Notes: generated by a model from the sequence alone, not told the origin. Positions 43,790 to 61,382 are shown, counted from the stretch's first letter. The stretch: DNA of 64,000 nt from Nannochloropsis salina CCMP1776 (GCA_004565275.1 SDOX01000017.1:675823-739822); one strand, 5' to 3'. Numbers and translations are program-made.

Positions 43790-44339
43790 GGTTACCTGCG
43801 AGTTTAAAAAATACATATAGATCGCAAAGCATTTATTGAACCATCGGCATGAGAATCCTTAAGTGTATGCTTTAAAGCATGGCAACATTCGACCGTTAAC
43901 GAAAAAACGGCTGTGCGGTGAAAAGCCCGATGTTTTTATTCCGAGAGACACACTTCCCATATCTTTAATGCATATGAATCTTCAGCACCCATATAAGCTC
44001 TAGATCTCGATGCATCATGTAGAGGCAGTGGCATACGTACACTGTAAAAATTGGTATACCGTCCACTCTGTCATTAGAATCGAACGAAAGTTACGTCTAG
44101 GACTTTTGGCGATTCGTCTTTTTTTTACATGTCCGATGCAAATTCGTGTCGAATCTATCAGCCGACTCCACATCTTAACTCCCTATGAAGGATTAAGATA
44201 GTCCGAGAGCCATGGGACCCACGAAGAGTGGTTACAGGGTTGAATATTCACAACTTCGTGACAGACTCCTGTAAAACCACGTTACCGCTCGCAATCCTTT
44301 GAACTCCTTTCCCCCCACACCACGCCTGCGAACTCTGCT
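43790..44339. other. Divergent spacer, unit B
   Basis: About 550 bases between the secreted-protein gene (-) and the surface-protein gene (+). It aligns at a diverged level with 33255-33791; unit A has a ~1.8 kb insertion here. It contains the conserved hairpin near 43895. Confidence 0.45.
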
Positions 44340-47300
44340 TTTCGATGTTCCTCCAGGTGACTTATGACAGTGGCGGTCAGACTGGATCCGTTCTGGCATC
44401 TTACGTTATTATGATTATATTCTTACTCGAAAACAATGTATCTTCAGCGCTTGATCATTCCGTACAACTCTTTGCAGGATCCCTCCTGTGCGCACTTCGC
44501 CCTATGACCATCCCAGCCACCCGACGACGGCAATGGGTAGCAGCGGGGCTTGTTGTTGTGGCTGTGGCCGCAGTGGCTGGGCTTATTGGCGGCCTGTGGT
44601 CTCCATCCGCTTCATCTATGAATACTAATGCGGCGGCACAAGACAAAACTGACCAGTCGAAAGATGGGCCGCAGCCCGTCGACACTATGGCCACTGGAGC
44701 AGTCGTTGTTCCGAAGTCTAAAAACGGTATGAGCGGCGAGATGAACACCACCGGACGCCGGTAGTAGCTGGAATCTTAAGCTCTTGTCAATGACAATCAC
44801 GCATTCTGCTTTGCTTACGTGCTTACGTCTTTCACCTTTGACAACAGAAATCACAGCAGAGGCTTCACCAAGCATCCCGAAGTCGGAGTCTGGAGGCCTG
44901 ACCTTCTCGTCCCCTGACGCTTCGTCATCCTCGTCAATATTCCCATCTGCCATTACGAATCTGTTCAACAAGCAAGAGACCAAGGTTAACCCAGCCGACT
45001 TTGGTATGTCGAACATCATGGGTTTGAAAACTTGTTTTCCAACCACAGGTGAAGAGGTAACAGAGGCTGTCTACGGTGACGATTGCACAGTGATCGTTCT
45101 GATGAATGGCAATGCCGAAGGCAAAGACTATAAAATCGAAAAGGAATTGAACGTGACCTCGCACAAGATTTTCCTAGGCAATCCAATCGATCTGCCCAAG
45201 CTCAATGCGACCAAGAAAATCCGACGACTTTTCAACGTCATGCCCGGCGGCAAGCTGGAGCTCCGAAGCGTATGTTTGTACAAAGGTGCGGGCGAATCTC
45301 TGGGAGCTTTGGGCGGAGGGCGAAAGCTGCAAAGTGGATTAGGAATTGGCAAAACAAAATTGACAATTGGACCAGCCGTGTATGTGCATTTGGGCGGGTC
45401 ATTCCGAGGATCTGGTGTGGTCTTCCGCTCAATGCGCGGCACGCTAGAGGGCTTCTTGAAGGCATTGCAAGAACCTCTGGAGGCACGTCGCACGTTCGGA
45501 GGCCACGTCTTTGTAGCAGGAGGGCAATTTCTGTGCTACGGGTGTTTCTTTATCGGTGTCAGTCCCTACGGCAATCCTGATGAGAACCAGATCACTGTCG
45601 GTGGCAATGTCCTTGTCGTCACCGGTGCCATGAGATGCATCGGATGTTATAACATTGGTTTCAATTTATTCACATCCGGGATCAACGCCGGCGGTAACAC
45701 TGCCTGTCTCGGAGGAGCTTCTACTTGGATCGGAGGCGGAAATAGCGGTGCCACGCTCGCTCAGGGACAGTTTGGTATCGGACAAAACAATTTCGTCGGG
45801 GGGGGCGTGCTGGTGCTGGTCGGCTACCAAGATATTAGCGTCCTTCTGGCCATCGTTCGCGCAGGCATGGGCCAGCAAACATGTGGAGGAGGTGTCCTGA
45901 TTTTGATTGGACATTGTGAGGTGCGTGTTCGATGCTCTCTTATAGTTCTGTCGGAGATAGTCGTTCACCTTCAGTATGACTCATCGGCTCTATAACTGTG
46001 TAACTCAAACACTTATATCCAAACATCAGGACCGTGCTTGGGCTACTGGCATCGTTTTCAACGCAGGACAGACCTACAGTGTTGGAGGTGGCGTGCTTCA
46101 ACTCAATGGGGGTGAAATTATGAATTTCCAGACCAGCGCGGGACAAATCGTCTCTGGCGGCAGCTGTTTCAATGGTGGCGGGGACGTTGGCTTCACTGGC
46201 ATGGTAGGTTCCATGAATTCGCGGATAAAAGCTCAGAACGTGTAACAGACGTGAGGGATGGAAGGGCCAATCTTGTACTCGACAGCATCCTTCCCCTTGT
46301 TACTGGTGTGATTTTACGTCTGTGCGACATTGCCCTCATATACACTACCTGAACACAGGCCTACGGGACCTTCGGAAACACGTTTAACCAACATGGACTC
46401 GGCATGCGATGGTGCCAAAATGCAGGTAAGTCATTTCGTCTCCGACAGCGACCCTTCGCCTTCTTTCGTTTGTCTTTCGCCTGCCACCTCCGATGCTTAT
46501 AGATTATCTTGTGCCAAATACAACTCTTCAGGAACGCTTGAGAATATCCTGATCAATGGCTGGTCGACGGCCATTGCTCGAGCTCAATTTATTCTGGGAA
46601 GCGAATCCTACTTAGGAAGTAAGTTTTTTCTTGTCTGAGATGTCTCGTTCACGTAGATAATTGACGCCTCGAGACCTCTATCTAGTAATTCAATACCCGC
46701 ATAATTCTTTTCACGACCCACAACAGCTGGATTCTTCTCGTCGATCAATCAGACTCGGCATTCCTATCAAGTCGTCAATGGTGCCTGGGGAGGCCACGAG
46801 TACTGGGTGGGACCAGGTGCTGCTGCTTTCATCAAGGTATTTCACAAATGCCGCGCGTTCGCCTTCTCACTTTTTGATGTCTCATGAGCTATGTGTCTTA
46901 TCTCCGTCAAAACCACAGACTTATTCATTCAGTAAGCGCGTCATCAACTACCGTACCAACCCGTACGCTTGGGTTGTGGCAGGCACAATGATTGCTGGAT
47001 CATATAAGCCGACAAACACGTAAGCGTACCCTTGATGTGAACTATCTTTGCGTATTTCTCTCTACATTTTAAATGGCGCGTCTTGCCGATGTATGCATCT
47101 CTTTTTGAAGGCCGAGAAAGACACCAATGCTGTCGTGAATATGATCCTGACATTTGACCTAACATTTCTCGCCTGTCTCTTGTCTTCAATGCTTTTGGTA
47201 CAGTACGCCCAAGGTTGTGACAAATCGTGGCGACAACATTTTCGTCAATAAAACCGGCGTGTTCTTTGTCTCCAAAGACGGGCTTGTACTCCTCCCACCG

Positions 47301-49418
47301 GTCAAACCCCCCACAAAGCAAGCCGAGAAGGATCTCCGAAAGTTCAATATTACACCTCCGCACCAAGACGTTGCCCGGGATGATTTGCCGCACGGTATTT
47401 TTGGACCTATTGGACCTGGCAACTCGGGTGGGACCGGCGACAGGTATAAGGCAGCCAGCGTAGGGGATGTCAGTCCCTCGCCGTCACCTGTGATGGTTCG
47501 GCGGTTAGAGGAAGGAGGGGAGAAGCGTTCTCTAAACCAGATGTTGGTGGTGGACAGTCATATCGAGACACAGAAAGTAAAGCCGCTTGACTCTAAATTG
47601 TTCCACCGGCACCTGACACGTCAAGTGCAGAAAAAGAAAAGCCGGCGTCTAGGCGCCTTCTCCCGCACATCGGGTATGAAGCCCCTGCTTGCGGCTTTCG
47701 CTTCCCCGCAGGACCTCATGAATGCCTACCAGGGTGCGACCGAGGAACAAGAACAGAAAGAGAAAGAGTACTGGCCCGAGTACATCTATGCCAAGAAGCG
47801 TGACACAAAGTGCTTTCTTTGTGGCGTCTCGCCCCTGCCTACTTCGCAGCATATCAATCCGAACGATGACCGTACGTCCAAGGAAGATTCTATATATAAC
47901 TTCAATAGCCATGGCTGTTTATGAGTACATGTAGGGGTCATGTTTCTTCCTATTGTCTCTCTTTTGATGTCAGATTTTTTGTCCATACATCACAGCAATC
48001 GATGCGCAGTGGTGGCTCAACGCCAACGAGACCCAGGTCGTTGACAGGCGCGCCTTGATGGCTACCTCCACTGACCCCGCTGGAGCAGTGAGGCAGACGG
48101 CCCTCTCCTCCGCTGGTCAGACTAATGCATGTTTGGCATCTGATGAGTGCGTCAACGCCGATACACCCTTTAATGCACTTGCGAAGGCTGAAAAGGTTGC
48201 TCCTGAGGATGGTCTTCCGAGCCTCCCACCGGCAGTCAAGACCATGCGGATCATGGAACGACGGGGCCGCCGCTTGTGGGCCGAGCGCCGTCGTCTACAC
48301 GAAGAGGAGAATACAGAACTGATAGAGGACGATTGGCTGGGGGGAAGTGCGAACCCGGTGAAATTGCCCGACAATCAGTTGTTCTGGAAGAAAGTGACCG
48401 TGCACTGTCCACCCAGGGAAGGAGACTCCGAGCCCCCCAAGAGGTGTGGCCTGAAGGATAAGGGCATTAAAAGGGCCTTGAAGGAGTACATTGATACCGT
48501 TTCCGGCGTTGTGCTCGGCGAGGATCCGGACTATAAGCTCTCGGCTGCCTATGGAGAGACTCCGGAGGCAGTGCATGAGGCTGTCGATGTGGACTACTTG
48601 GCCTCCATGGTCCCTCGAAAATTGTCGGACGCTTGTCCTTACGCGGCAACTATTAAGCTGTTCGTTTTGACCCGGGACGATGACACGTATGCGGCGCTCT
48701 TCAAGCTATTCGAGGACCTGGCCAATGACCCTAAGACCCTCACGGAAATCCTGACGACAGAGGACGCACGTCTGTGCCCTGCGTCGGCTACGATGGAAGG
48801 GGAGGGCGTTGTGACGTTGCCAAGCGTGGATACTACTTCAGGGATCAAATTTTATCAGGACTGGCATTTCATGGGCGGTAAGGACAAAGAGGAAGAGGCA
48901 GAGCGTCGGCAGCTCCTCGCGCAGTTGGGTATGGGCGATCTAGAGAAGGATAAGCAATGGGCGAGTGTGTCATTATTTTCTCCTTATGATCTAGCCCCAG
49001 TCCTCTTGGTGGAGGAAGGGGAGACGTACTCCATAGTTCTTCAAGGTCTGGACACCAGCGTAGATGACGTGGTCGTTGAGCTTGTACAGGGTTTGGCTAG
49101 GGGTGGTGAGGTAATCGCAACGGCCAAAAAGTCTGCGGGTGGTGGAGAGAAGGAGGACGCGCCTTGGACTTTGGATTGGACCGCAGCGGGCTTAGCAGCG
49201 ATGGAAGAAGATCGACGATTTGGATCCTCGTACTTCTTGTACGCCCACTACAAGACATATCCAGGCTTTTTCGCATTCTCAACGCCTTTCCGGGTCCTCA
49301 TTTAGGTCTTGATCAAGTATGTATGAGAAATGAATGATAATCGGTCAAGCGCACATTAGAAACTAAAAAGAATGCGAAGTGGCCGAGCTGGCTGGATTCA
49401 TCTTATAACCCCTTGCTG
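44340..49418. repeat. Duplicated block 2, copy B
   Basis: Partner of 33792-38860. The offset rises by 8 bases in intron 1, where copy B carries a tandem GCTTACGT repeat (about 44814-44829). Confidence 0.9.
44504..49305 (+). CDS. Membrane-anchored beta-helix-like surface protein, copy B
   Basis: Same nine-exon structure as the 33955-38748 gene: 44504-44726, 44848-45920, 46030-46203, 46359-46425, 46532-46618, 46727-46836, 46919-47019, 47204-47871 and 47996-49305, giving 1270 residues. Only about four residues differ by eye (Leu/Met in the N-terminal linker, Phe/Ile in PSAITNLF, Thr/Ala in FLKALQEP, Ser/Ala in MATSTDP). All splice sites are kept and no disruption is visible, so both copies look functional. 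Even the introns match almost perfectly, implying a recent copy or ongoing conversion. Domain plan and caveats are as for copy A. Confidence 0.75.
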
Positions 49419-51778
49419 CGTAATATATCACGGGGCTTATTCTGGATGTGCCTATTTTATGGAAGACAACTCGATAAAAGCTTCCCCAAAGAATTGAAAA
49501 GAGCAGAGCGCTAGAGTAGAATTAAATTATGAGTTAAGAAAGGCTGACTGTATGAAAGCTGATACAGATTGACTGCGTTTGGTCCTTGTCTACGACTGAT
49601 AAGAAGACCTTGAACTGAAAAGTATTCAAGCACGCAATTAAATCGAAAATTCCTTACCTTGCGTGGTATAAGCATTTTGAGCGCCAATTCAATTTTTCTT
49701 TCCTCAGAATCTTCTCTATTTTTAATTAATTCGCTCGTCATCCGAGTCAATATTTACAGCAATTTTCGCATGAACATGGCATCCGTTCCAGTACCCATCC
49801 AATTGCTTCGAAAGAGGAAAGCAGTCCTTCTATCACCCATCACCGTTCCACGCTACATTGTATCCCCCCTAAGATTGTCTTCCGTGCCAAAATCTATCAA
49901 AAGATGTCCATTTAATGGCGGCTTTCGGGCCGTTCTGGGCTGTACGATCCAGCGGCGCCTTCGACAGTAGCATGCCATCGAAAGTAGATGCCCCACTTGT
50001 TGAGATCGCATGGATAAGCATGGAGCGAGCTGGTACTATCATTAGTGAGGCTTGTTTCAAGGAGAAGAGGAGCGAATGGAGGAGGAAGCAGAGTTTATGG
50101 CTTGAGAAAGAGATACCTGGCTGGTGACATGTATACCGCACAAGGCCAGGTTGTACTTGTGGTAAATCACATGAGAGCAGCGGCTTTACACAGACAAGGC
50201 CGAAATTCGAATGCGAAGCATAGAGGAATAAAGAATCGATACAAACCGATCGGGCCTTTCGACGTGCAGCAATAATGTCAGCGGAACATTTCTTGCAAAT
50301 CCACCTTACGTGTGTGGGGCCCCCTTCTCTTAGTATGAAGAACCTAAGCAACTTCGTAGTCTTTTAAAAGAGAGAACAAGCTGCCGCTTGAGTCGATGGG
50401 ATTCTGGCTGTCTAAAGAGACAACAAGCAGTGGAAAGTAAAGTTATTTCGAGCGCGTTGGATTGTGAGACATTTTACTCAGTTTCCTGTAAAGTGCCTGA
50501 AAAAGGGTTGAATTTGTTGTGGTGGACAGCATCTATATGCCAGTGACTACAGGAATAATTGGATTAGCCGAAAAGAAATTTTGTGGGAGTGATGGAAAGT
50601 CAAATTGTCATCATTTCCCACCTTTGGTGTACAAAAACCCTAGCACTAGCATTGTGCCTGAGAAAGGTCAGATGAGTCCTTCGCATTCGTCGGGCGAAGA
50701 TTCGTTGTCGAGGTCATTTGTCCGTCCTGCTGCGACAAAGTTTCTTGCGTCGACTACCCTTTGAATTGCTATGTCGATATTGTTAGGCCTGACCGATGTT
50801 CGAAGACAGATATTGTGCAGAATGTTAAGTCAACCTACACGAGGGGGAAGGGAAACTGAGAAGAAATTTTATTTCCCCCCACCTTGAAAGTTCGGACGCT
50901 GATAGAATGCTTTGTACTGCTACTATACATTCTTTTATGAACACCATCAAATGGATGAGGAAAATTCAAAATCAGAAGATAAAACTGTATACTCGGGATA
51001 TCACTAGAGAGTGAAGCAGGTGGTTCTTCTGCACGATCGAGAGATAACAACTGCCATCACGAACGATTTCCAATATCCAATAAAACTTCTGTTTAAATAA
51101 AAAGCAAAAAGGAGACGAAAAATATCTCTGGATCAAGCTATCAGTCTCGCTTAGGCATTTAACTGTGTACAATGTAGCTTTGATTCGACCAATAGGGGCT
51201 ATGTACCCGAATTTCAAACATTTAAACGATCGCTTTCGAAATCAAACGGTCGACACGCCATCCCTTGCCATCCTTCAAATGCTTCTCCTCCCCTTTCTCC
51301 TCCGTTTCCTCGCATGTTCACCCATGTCCATCGTGTGTCTATGATTATATTATTTCTGCATTCTATATTGATGTAACCTTATCTGCTCCATCTCACAATC
51401 GCACTGTGCTCGCGCTTCAGTCATCTGTGACACGTTTCTACCCTCGTTAGGGCGTACTCGCTCCTCTTGCATGGCGTCGCCTCAGGACTGCTTGAAAATA
51501 GAAAGCAAGTCATGCTATGCTTGTTGTCCTTGCATTTTGCCACATATGTCGATTTTATTTCCTCGGCATCATCGACTTTAATATGTACGGGCACACCTTC
51601 CACAGAGGCTGTTTAGGCATTGTACGTCCTCCTTCCTGTTGAGTGTAGCACCTGCGCTTTTGTGTCCTCCCATAGCACACATCTAAGCCTATATCTGTCT
51701 ATTTTTGGACTGTGCAGAGAAGTGCGCGTGATACTGAAGATAGACTATTCAGAAACTTCGAACTCTTGAGAGGTAGCC
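49306..51778. other. Intergenic; decayed start of a third tandem unit, then AT-rich unique DNA
   Basis: 49419-50400 aligns, with many changes, to 38861-39920: first the unit flank, then a decayed beginning of block 1 (GCAGCAATAATGTCAGCGG near 50267; TTTTAAAAGAG near 50362). After about 50400 no similarity to the units was seen. 50400-51778 is AT-rich with only short open frames (for example 50519-50764) lacking motifs; it includes the 5' flank of the MAPK gene. Confidence 0.5.
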
Positions 51779-56258
<4,480 letters not shown>

Positions 56259-57421
56259 AAGCGCGGGGTGGGATTAGGGGAGAGATGGGGTTGAAAGGGA
56301 TCGTGTTGGAAGTGACTGTCCTGTGCTCTGGCTAGGTAATGGTACGGGGGAGATGAAGTGTCATGCTACGATAGAAGCACGCATGAGGACAAGCAGAAAG
56401 AGGAAGGGGAAATCGCATGAGGAGGATCGCGAGCTCCTTCAACATGAAGCCTCAAGCTTTAGCATGGTCACAAGGCGATGCTTATGTGGTTATTCTATTC
56501 CATGTCATAGGGGCTTGCCTATTTGTGAGCAATGAGATCGTATGGATGTCAGTATCCAACCTTGAATAACGCATGAATTAGGAAGTGTGGTGTCACAAAG
56601 GAAACCGTGAGGACGAGTGTGAGGAGATTGATCTCAAAGATCCGGTTCTGTGGCAGTCAATGATGGGAGAAGCAACAAAATGGCACCAGGCAAAGTCCGA
56701 GTCGTGGATTAGTAAAAGAAACAAGGTTACATACGATGTACGCGAAACCATCACATACCATGCAGGCTATCTGTGCGCAAGATGTTGCCTTATAAAGATG
56801 AGAGGCGGACAGGAAAATATGAGCTCGGAAGCCGGAAAAAAAAGCAAAAAAGAAAACACTTATACATCCTACTCTCAAGTTCACTTGGAAAAACGTGAAT
56901 ATGAAGTATATATTCAAAAAAGGATTTGGAACCCGACTAGCCCTTGGGCCAATCCACTCGCTTTCAAATAGTGTGGCGCGTGTTTTTTCTTGTCTTTTCT
57001 CAAAGCATTTTCTACAAAATTATGTTGATTATACAAATTACATTAGCGCGTTTCATTCAAGCCCTGTAAAACTTTTAGTGGCTGCTTTTTGGCTAAGCTC
57101 CACAAGTGAAGGTCGCGCCAGGGATCCTGTTGGCGCGGTACAAACACCCCTGTGGATTATGTCATTCGAGACAATTAATTACAAGAGAAGTGACGGTTAT
57201 CCTTCCATTTGCAGACAGATATTGTATGCAAAGAACTATACACGCAGGTGACGTTTTAATGAATATGCGTTAGCAAGAGGAGCGAAACCATTGAAGTTTG
57301 TGGCCCCACAGCAAGACGATAACATCAAGTTTTGCACTTCCTTCCCCCCAAAATTCATTTCCTCTAGAGCCGGCCCTTGGCAAACGGGTCCAAAAGACGA
57401 CATACTTTGCTGCTCCTCTCT
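56259..57421. other. Convergent intergenic region
   Basis: 3' flanks of the PH-MAPK (+) and CLN3-like (-) genes. A 128-codon plus frame (56585-56971) is basic and lacks motifs. Nothing else recognised. Confidence 0.4.
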
Positions 57422-60400
57422 CTAATTTTCACTCTCCTCATCCTCTTCACGTCCTCTCTCATCTATCGATATTACCTGCAAAAGCAGGCCAGCCACATTA
57501 CTCAGCATGATTCCGACAGTATCGGCTATGGAGGCGGAGACCAACGCCAATTCCCTGTTCATGTGTTGGATAAAGGTAAATCACAAAGCATAATCAGGAC
57601 ATCTCCATTTTTTGTACAAGAGATAGCTTCTGCCTGCTTTCACGACTGACTCTCCCAACCCCCGGACCCCGCTACCTGTGCTCGTCCCGTGTGTGCCGGG
57701 AAATGAGGCTGAAACCCGCCACGTAAACGGCTCCGCCAAAGAGGCCCGCAACAAAGCATAGGCTCAAAAGGCCCCAATCATACCTATACAGTGGGAAAGG
57801 AGCCAGTCAGACTTCGTCATGGCTTTGATGCACTGCGGTCTTGAGTTGCACGTCACGTTGCCATGAGTGAATGAATGCCTGTTTTTGAATGTGTCCGCCT
57901 CTATGGCTTGTCATTGCTGGTATGTAAACGCACCAAAAGTGCCAAATGGCATTCAGACAGAAGAAGAGGAGAAGGAGGCACTGAAGGGCGGGAAGGGTCC
58001 AGAGCAAAGGCAAAGAGGGGGGGAGAAGCATGCCCGACGAGCGCGAGAGGAAGACGCCAATCTGATTTAGAGTCACCAAGATACGTAAGGAGGTGTAGGA
58101 GAGGAAAAGAAGATAGATAGGCTTAGCATGAAGGTCAAGAATACCAGCACGTCCAGACTTAGCACCTGATAACACATGTTGGCCCACGCGTAAAAGATCT
58201 TGCGAGCCTTCTCTTCCTCGACGGGAAAGCCAATGGCCGACCAAGCCCCTGACTGCATCGCATACTCCGCCCAATATACGGTAACCTATGAGGAAGAGAA
58301 GGAGAAGGGAAGGAGAGAGTGAAAATGTGTTAGCCTCCAGAAGGGGATATGAACGTGGCCGCCGACACAGCAGGCGTTTCGTAGGATCTTTACTCCCCGC
58401 CAGCTTACTCACCAGGGGCACAGTGTAGGGCCACAGGCTTAAAAAAAGCGACCAGCGCTCACGAATTGTGAATGCGTATGTCTGAGGGTGACTGCGTTTC
58501 CCTTTCTTCTTTCTCGCCCTTTTTTGTGCCCGTCCTCCCTTCCTCTCCCTGCCTCGGCCCTCCCCCTCTCCTTCCCCGCCCCTTCCTTCCTCCTCCTCCT
58601 CCTCTGCCTCATTCCGCAACGAAGTAGAGGGATACGAATACAAGGGAGAGATTGCATTTGGAGAGAGAAGTGCGGAGGCGGCGGTGCCCTAAGAGGGAAA
58701 GGAGAGAACCGGAGACACAAATCAAGGGAGAGAGGCATGGGGGTAAAAGAGGAGGGTGGAAATAAGATCGACAAAAGCGCGTGAAGGACGACGAGGCGTT
58801 AGAAGATTGGTGGTGGTAAGAGGAAGAGAGTAATACCGAGGAGAAGGGCCTCGCGTGTCCAACTAGGCAGCAGAACACATAGGTGACGAAAAAGAGTGTT
58901 GAGGAAGTTGGGGACAGCTTCTCGTGCTGGTCCTCCAAGCGACCCTCCCTTTCCTCCCCACCCCTTCTTGCCCCGTTCGGGGCCTCACCTCGCCAAAGTC
59001 CGGCAACCCTGCCCCTTCTCCGTCCTCCCCTTCTTCGACCCCATACTCCTCCTCGTCCCGCTCGTCCACTGCAGAGCTTAACTCGTCGTTTATGTCTGCC
59101 AGAACCTCCTGTGACGACGAAACATGATTACGAGGGAGGATGGTTAGAAGGGAGGAGAATGTTTGGCAGGGGTACGCTTGAAATGATGCAGGGCAAGAGA
59201 GTATGATGGAGGAAAAATGGGGAGGATGAATAAAAGAGGAAAGCAAGGAAGAAGAAGAGGGGGAGTGAGAGAGTTAGGAGGCAGAAATAGGAGGGAAAGG
59301 CGCCCCGACCTGGTAAGCCTCAGACGTGGGGTCTCCCAGAGCGTAAAAGAAGGTGAACATCCAAGCGACCGGGAGTAGTAGGGCGGCCATGAGGGTCGCG
59401 GGAAAGGACATGTGGAGGAGGAGGTGGAAAAACACCACCCACGCGTACCCTTGGGAAAATGTGGAAGGGGGGAAAAAGACGGGGGGGGAGGAAAGGAAGG
59501 AGGGGGCGGGGAGGACATGGTAGGGAGTTGAGGGTGTTCGAAAGAGAGAAATTGATGCAAGCGGCGGTGAGGAAGAAGAATCCAAAGGGTGCATATACGA
59601 AAGAATATGGAATTGCCTCCATCCTTTCCTCCATTCCTACCTAGAATGCCCGCGAAACCGGTTCCCGAGGACCAGGCGGTGATGGTGGAAGGGCCATGGT
59701 ATTGAGCGGTCAGTCCCAGCATGGAGGCCTCACCGATCCCTGCTTGGAGAGAACAGAAGCCAACGCCTATGGTAAGGGAGGCGAAGTAAATAGGGGGTAA
59801 AAGGAAAGAGATATCAATAAGAGTGTCTAGATGGGCAGGCGCTCGCTCTCGCGTCGAATGCGGACGCGTGCGATTGGGGGAGGAAAGGAGGGAGGGAGGG
59901 GAGGAGGAGGAAGGTAGGGTGGGAAAAAAGCACTGGATTGTGAATATAAGAGGAATATTGAGAGGAAGACGCTAAAAGCAGCTACGGTACTTAGTTTCAA
60001 AAATAAGAGAGAGAGAGCTCACGACGCGATGGACTGGTAGCTCTCACAGGACGGTGCCAGAAGGAAAGAAAGGGAAGTTGTGCATGCGAAGAGAATGTCG
60101 GAGGGAGGAAGAAAGGGGGAAAAGAGAAAGCCAGTACAATTAAGAAGCTGCATATCTGCCAGCACATGGATGACCCTCCCGTCTTTCCTCCTTAACCCTA
60201 TCTCTTTTCCCCCTCCTTCCTTTCAATTGCTCCCCCGCCCCACCTGTGAGCTGTACAGCCAGTGTCCTGCCCAGTGCTACCGTCAAAAGAGACGCTGCCA
60301 TCAAGAACCCGCACAAAGATGCGCGAACAGAGTAGGAAACGTGGTGAAACCTGAGAAGGAGGGCCGGGGGGTTGGGGAGGGAGAGAGGGAGGAGAAGAGG

Positions 60401-61382
60401 ATGGGGAGAAGGATGGTGAGAGCGGGCCACTTCAAGAAGGGTGATGGTCATTATGAGGCACTGGAATCGGATCCATGTAGACTCGAATATTGCAGAGAGA
60501 ACTGCCGCGTGCGGGACCCAGCCACTCCTTCCTCTCTCCCGGGACTAGCAGGCAAGGCCTCCCCGCCCACCACCTGCCCGAATGCTCCATCCAGTCACCC
60601 TTCGCCAGTTCTGCCTGTCCCCAAGATCTTAAAGCTGGCCACACACATGAAAGGAAACTCCTCTGACACCCCCGGCACTCCCTTTCTCCGCAAAGGGCTT
60701 CAGGGATGGGGGGGAAGGCCCTGGAAGTCCTCTCAATAACCTCCGTGTCAACCACTCCTACATTTATCTTTGAAACCCTTCATTTTACCCAGCTGGCCCT
60801 AGTCTTGCTCTGTATTGCCACGTACCAGTAGGGCGCCGAGAGCTTGACCAGGAAAGTGGGTGCCACGTCCGCCAGGAAAACCAAGCCCACGCCGCCCGCA
60901 TTGATCTCTGAAGAGGATGACGTGACGCCAAGATGGGATCAACAACTATACAGGAAAGGCATGCTACCCGCATCGATCAGCTCTTTGGTACGTACCTTTG
61001 GCCCCAGCGAGCATGATGACGTACACGACATTGTTTAGAAGACCCAGGGCCCAAAAGGCAGCCAAATTCTGACGCTTCTCCATTGCCTGCTTGTCCCCAT
61101 CTCTGCCCATCCTTCCTCGCAGCCACGTTCGCATTCCCCCGCCCTCGTCTCCCTCAATGCCTACCCCTCCCCCCGGTTCTCCTCCACCTCCTCCACCCCG
61201 CGATGCCCTTTCCCGGTCCCGTCGAGGTGGGGACAGAAGTACGACTGACCTTGTAGGCAGACGAGAACGGGTCTCAGAGCTAGCCTCGCCACTCAGTTCG
61301 AAAGGGTCTATGCGTTCAAGCCCTGAAGAGGGCAGAGATAACTCTGCGAAGGGGGACGCTGCTTCAGGAGTTGATTGTGCCA
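57422..61382 (-). CDS. CLN3: CLN3/battenin-like endolysosomal membrane protein
   Basis: Multi-pass lysosome/vacuole membrane protein family (Batten disease protein; yeast Btn1). Exons on the minus strand, all in phase: 61382-60996, 60907-60826, 60350-60244, 59766-59641, 59449-59310, 59108-58989, 58481-58413, 58285-58166, 58061-57934, 57783-57676 and 57554-57422. Hallmarks: NLAAFWALGLLNNVVYVIML, FLADVAPTFLVKLSAPYW, GIGEASMLGLTAQYH then AWSSGTGFAGILG, ERWSLFLSLWPYTVPL, VYWAEYAMQSGAW, GVFLSRSS, GLFGGAVYVAGF and RDEHRELALVSASIADTVGI. A Glu/Asp-rich cytosolic loop (about 59108-58989) is as in the family. The first exon listed follows a splice acceptor and lacks an ATG at its start; either an upstream exon exists or translation begins at an internal ATG (61132-61134). 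About 505 residues. Confidence 0.92.

Noticed and set aside
57377-57649. Plus-strand frame with a hydrophobic start
   Set aside because: It begins with TTG, not ATG, and lies opposite the last CLN3 exon, whose sequence matches the family.
60080-60739. 219-codon plus-strand frame
   Set aside because: Overlaps a CLN3 exon on the opposite strand and is otherwise intron sequence; no motif.
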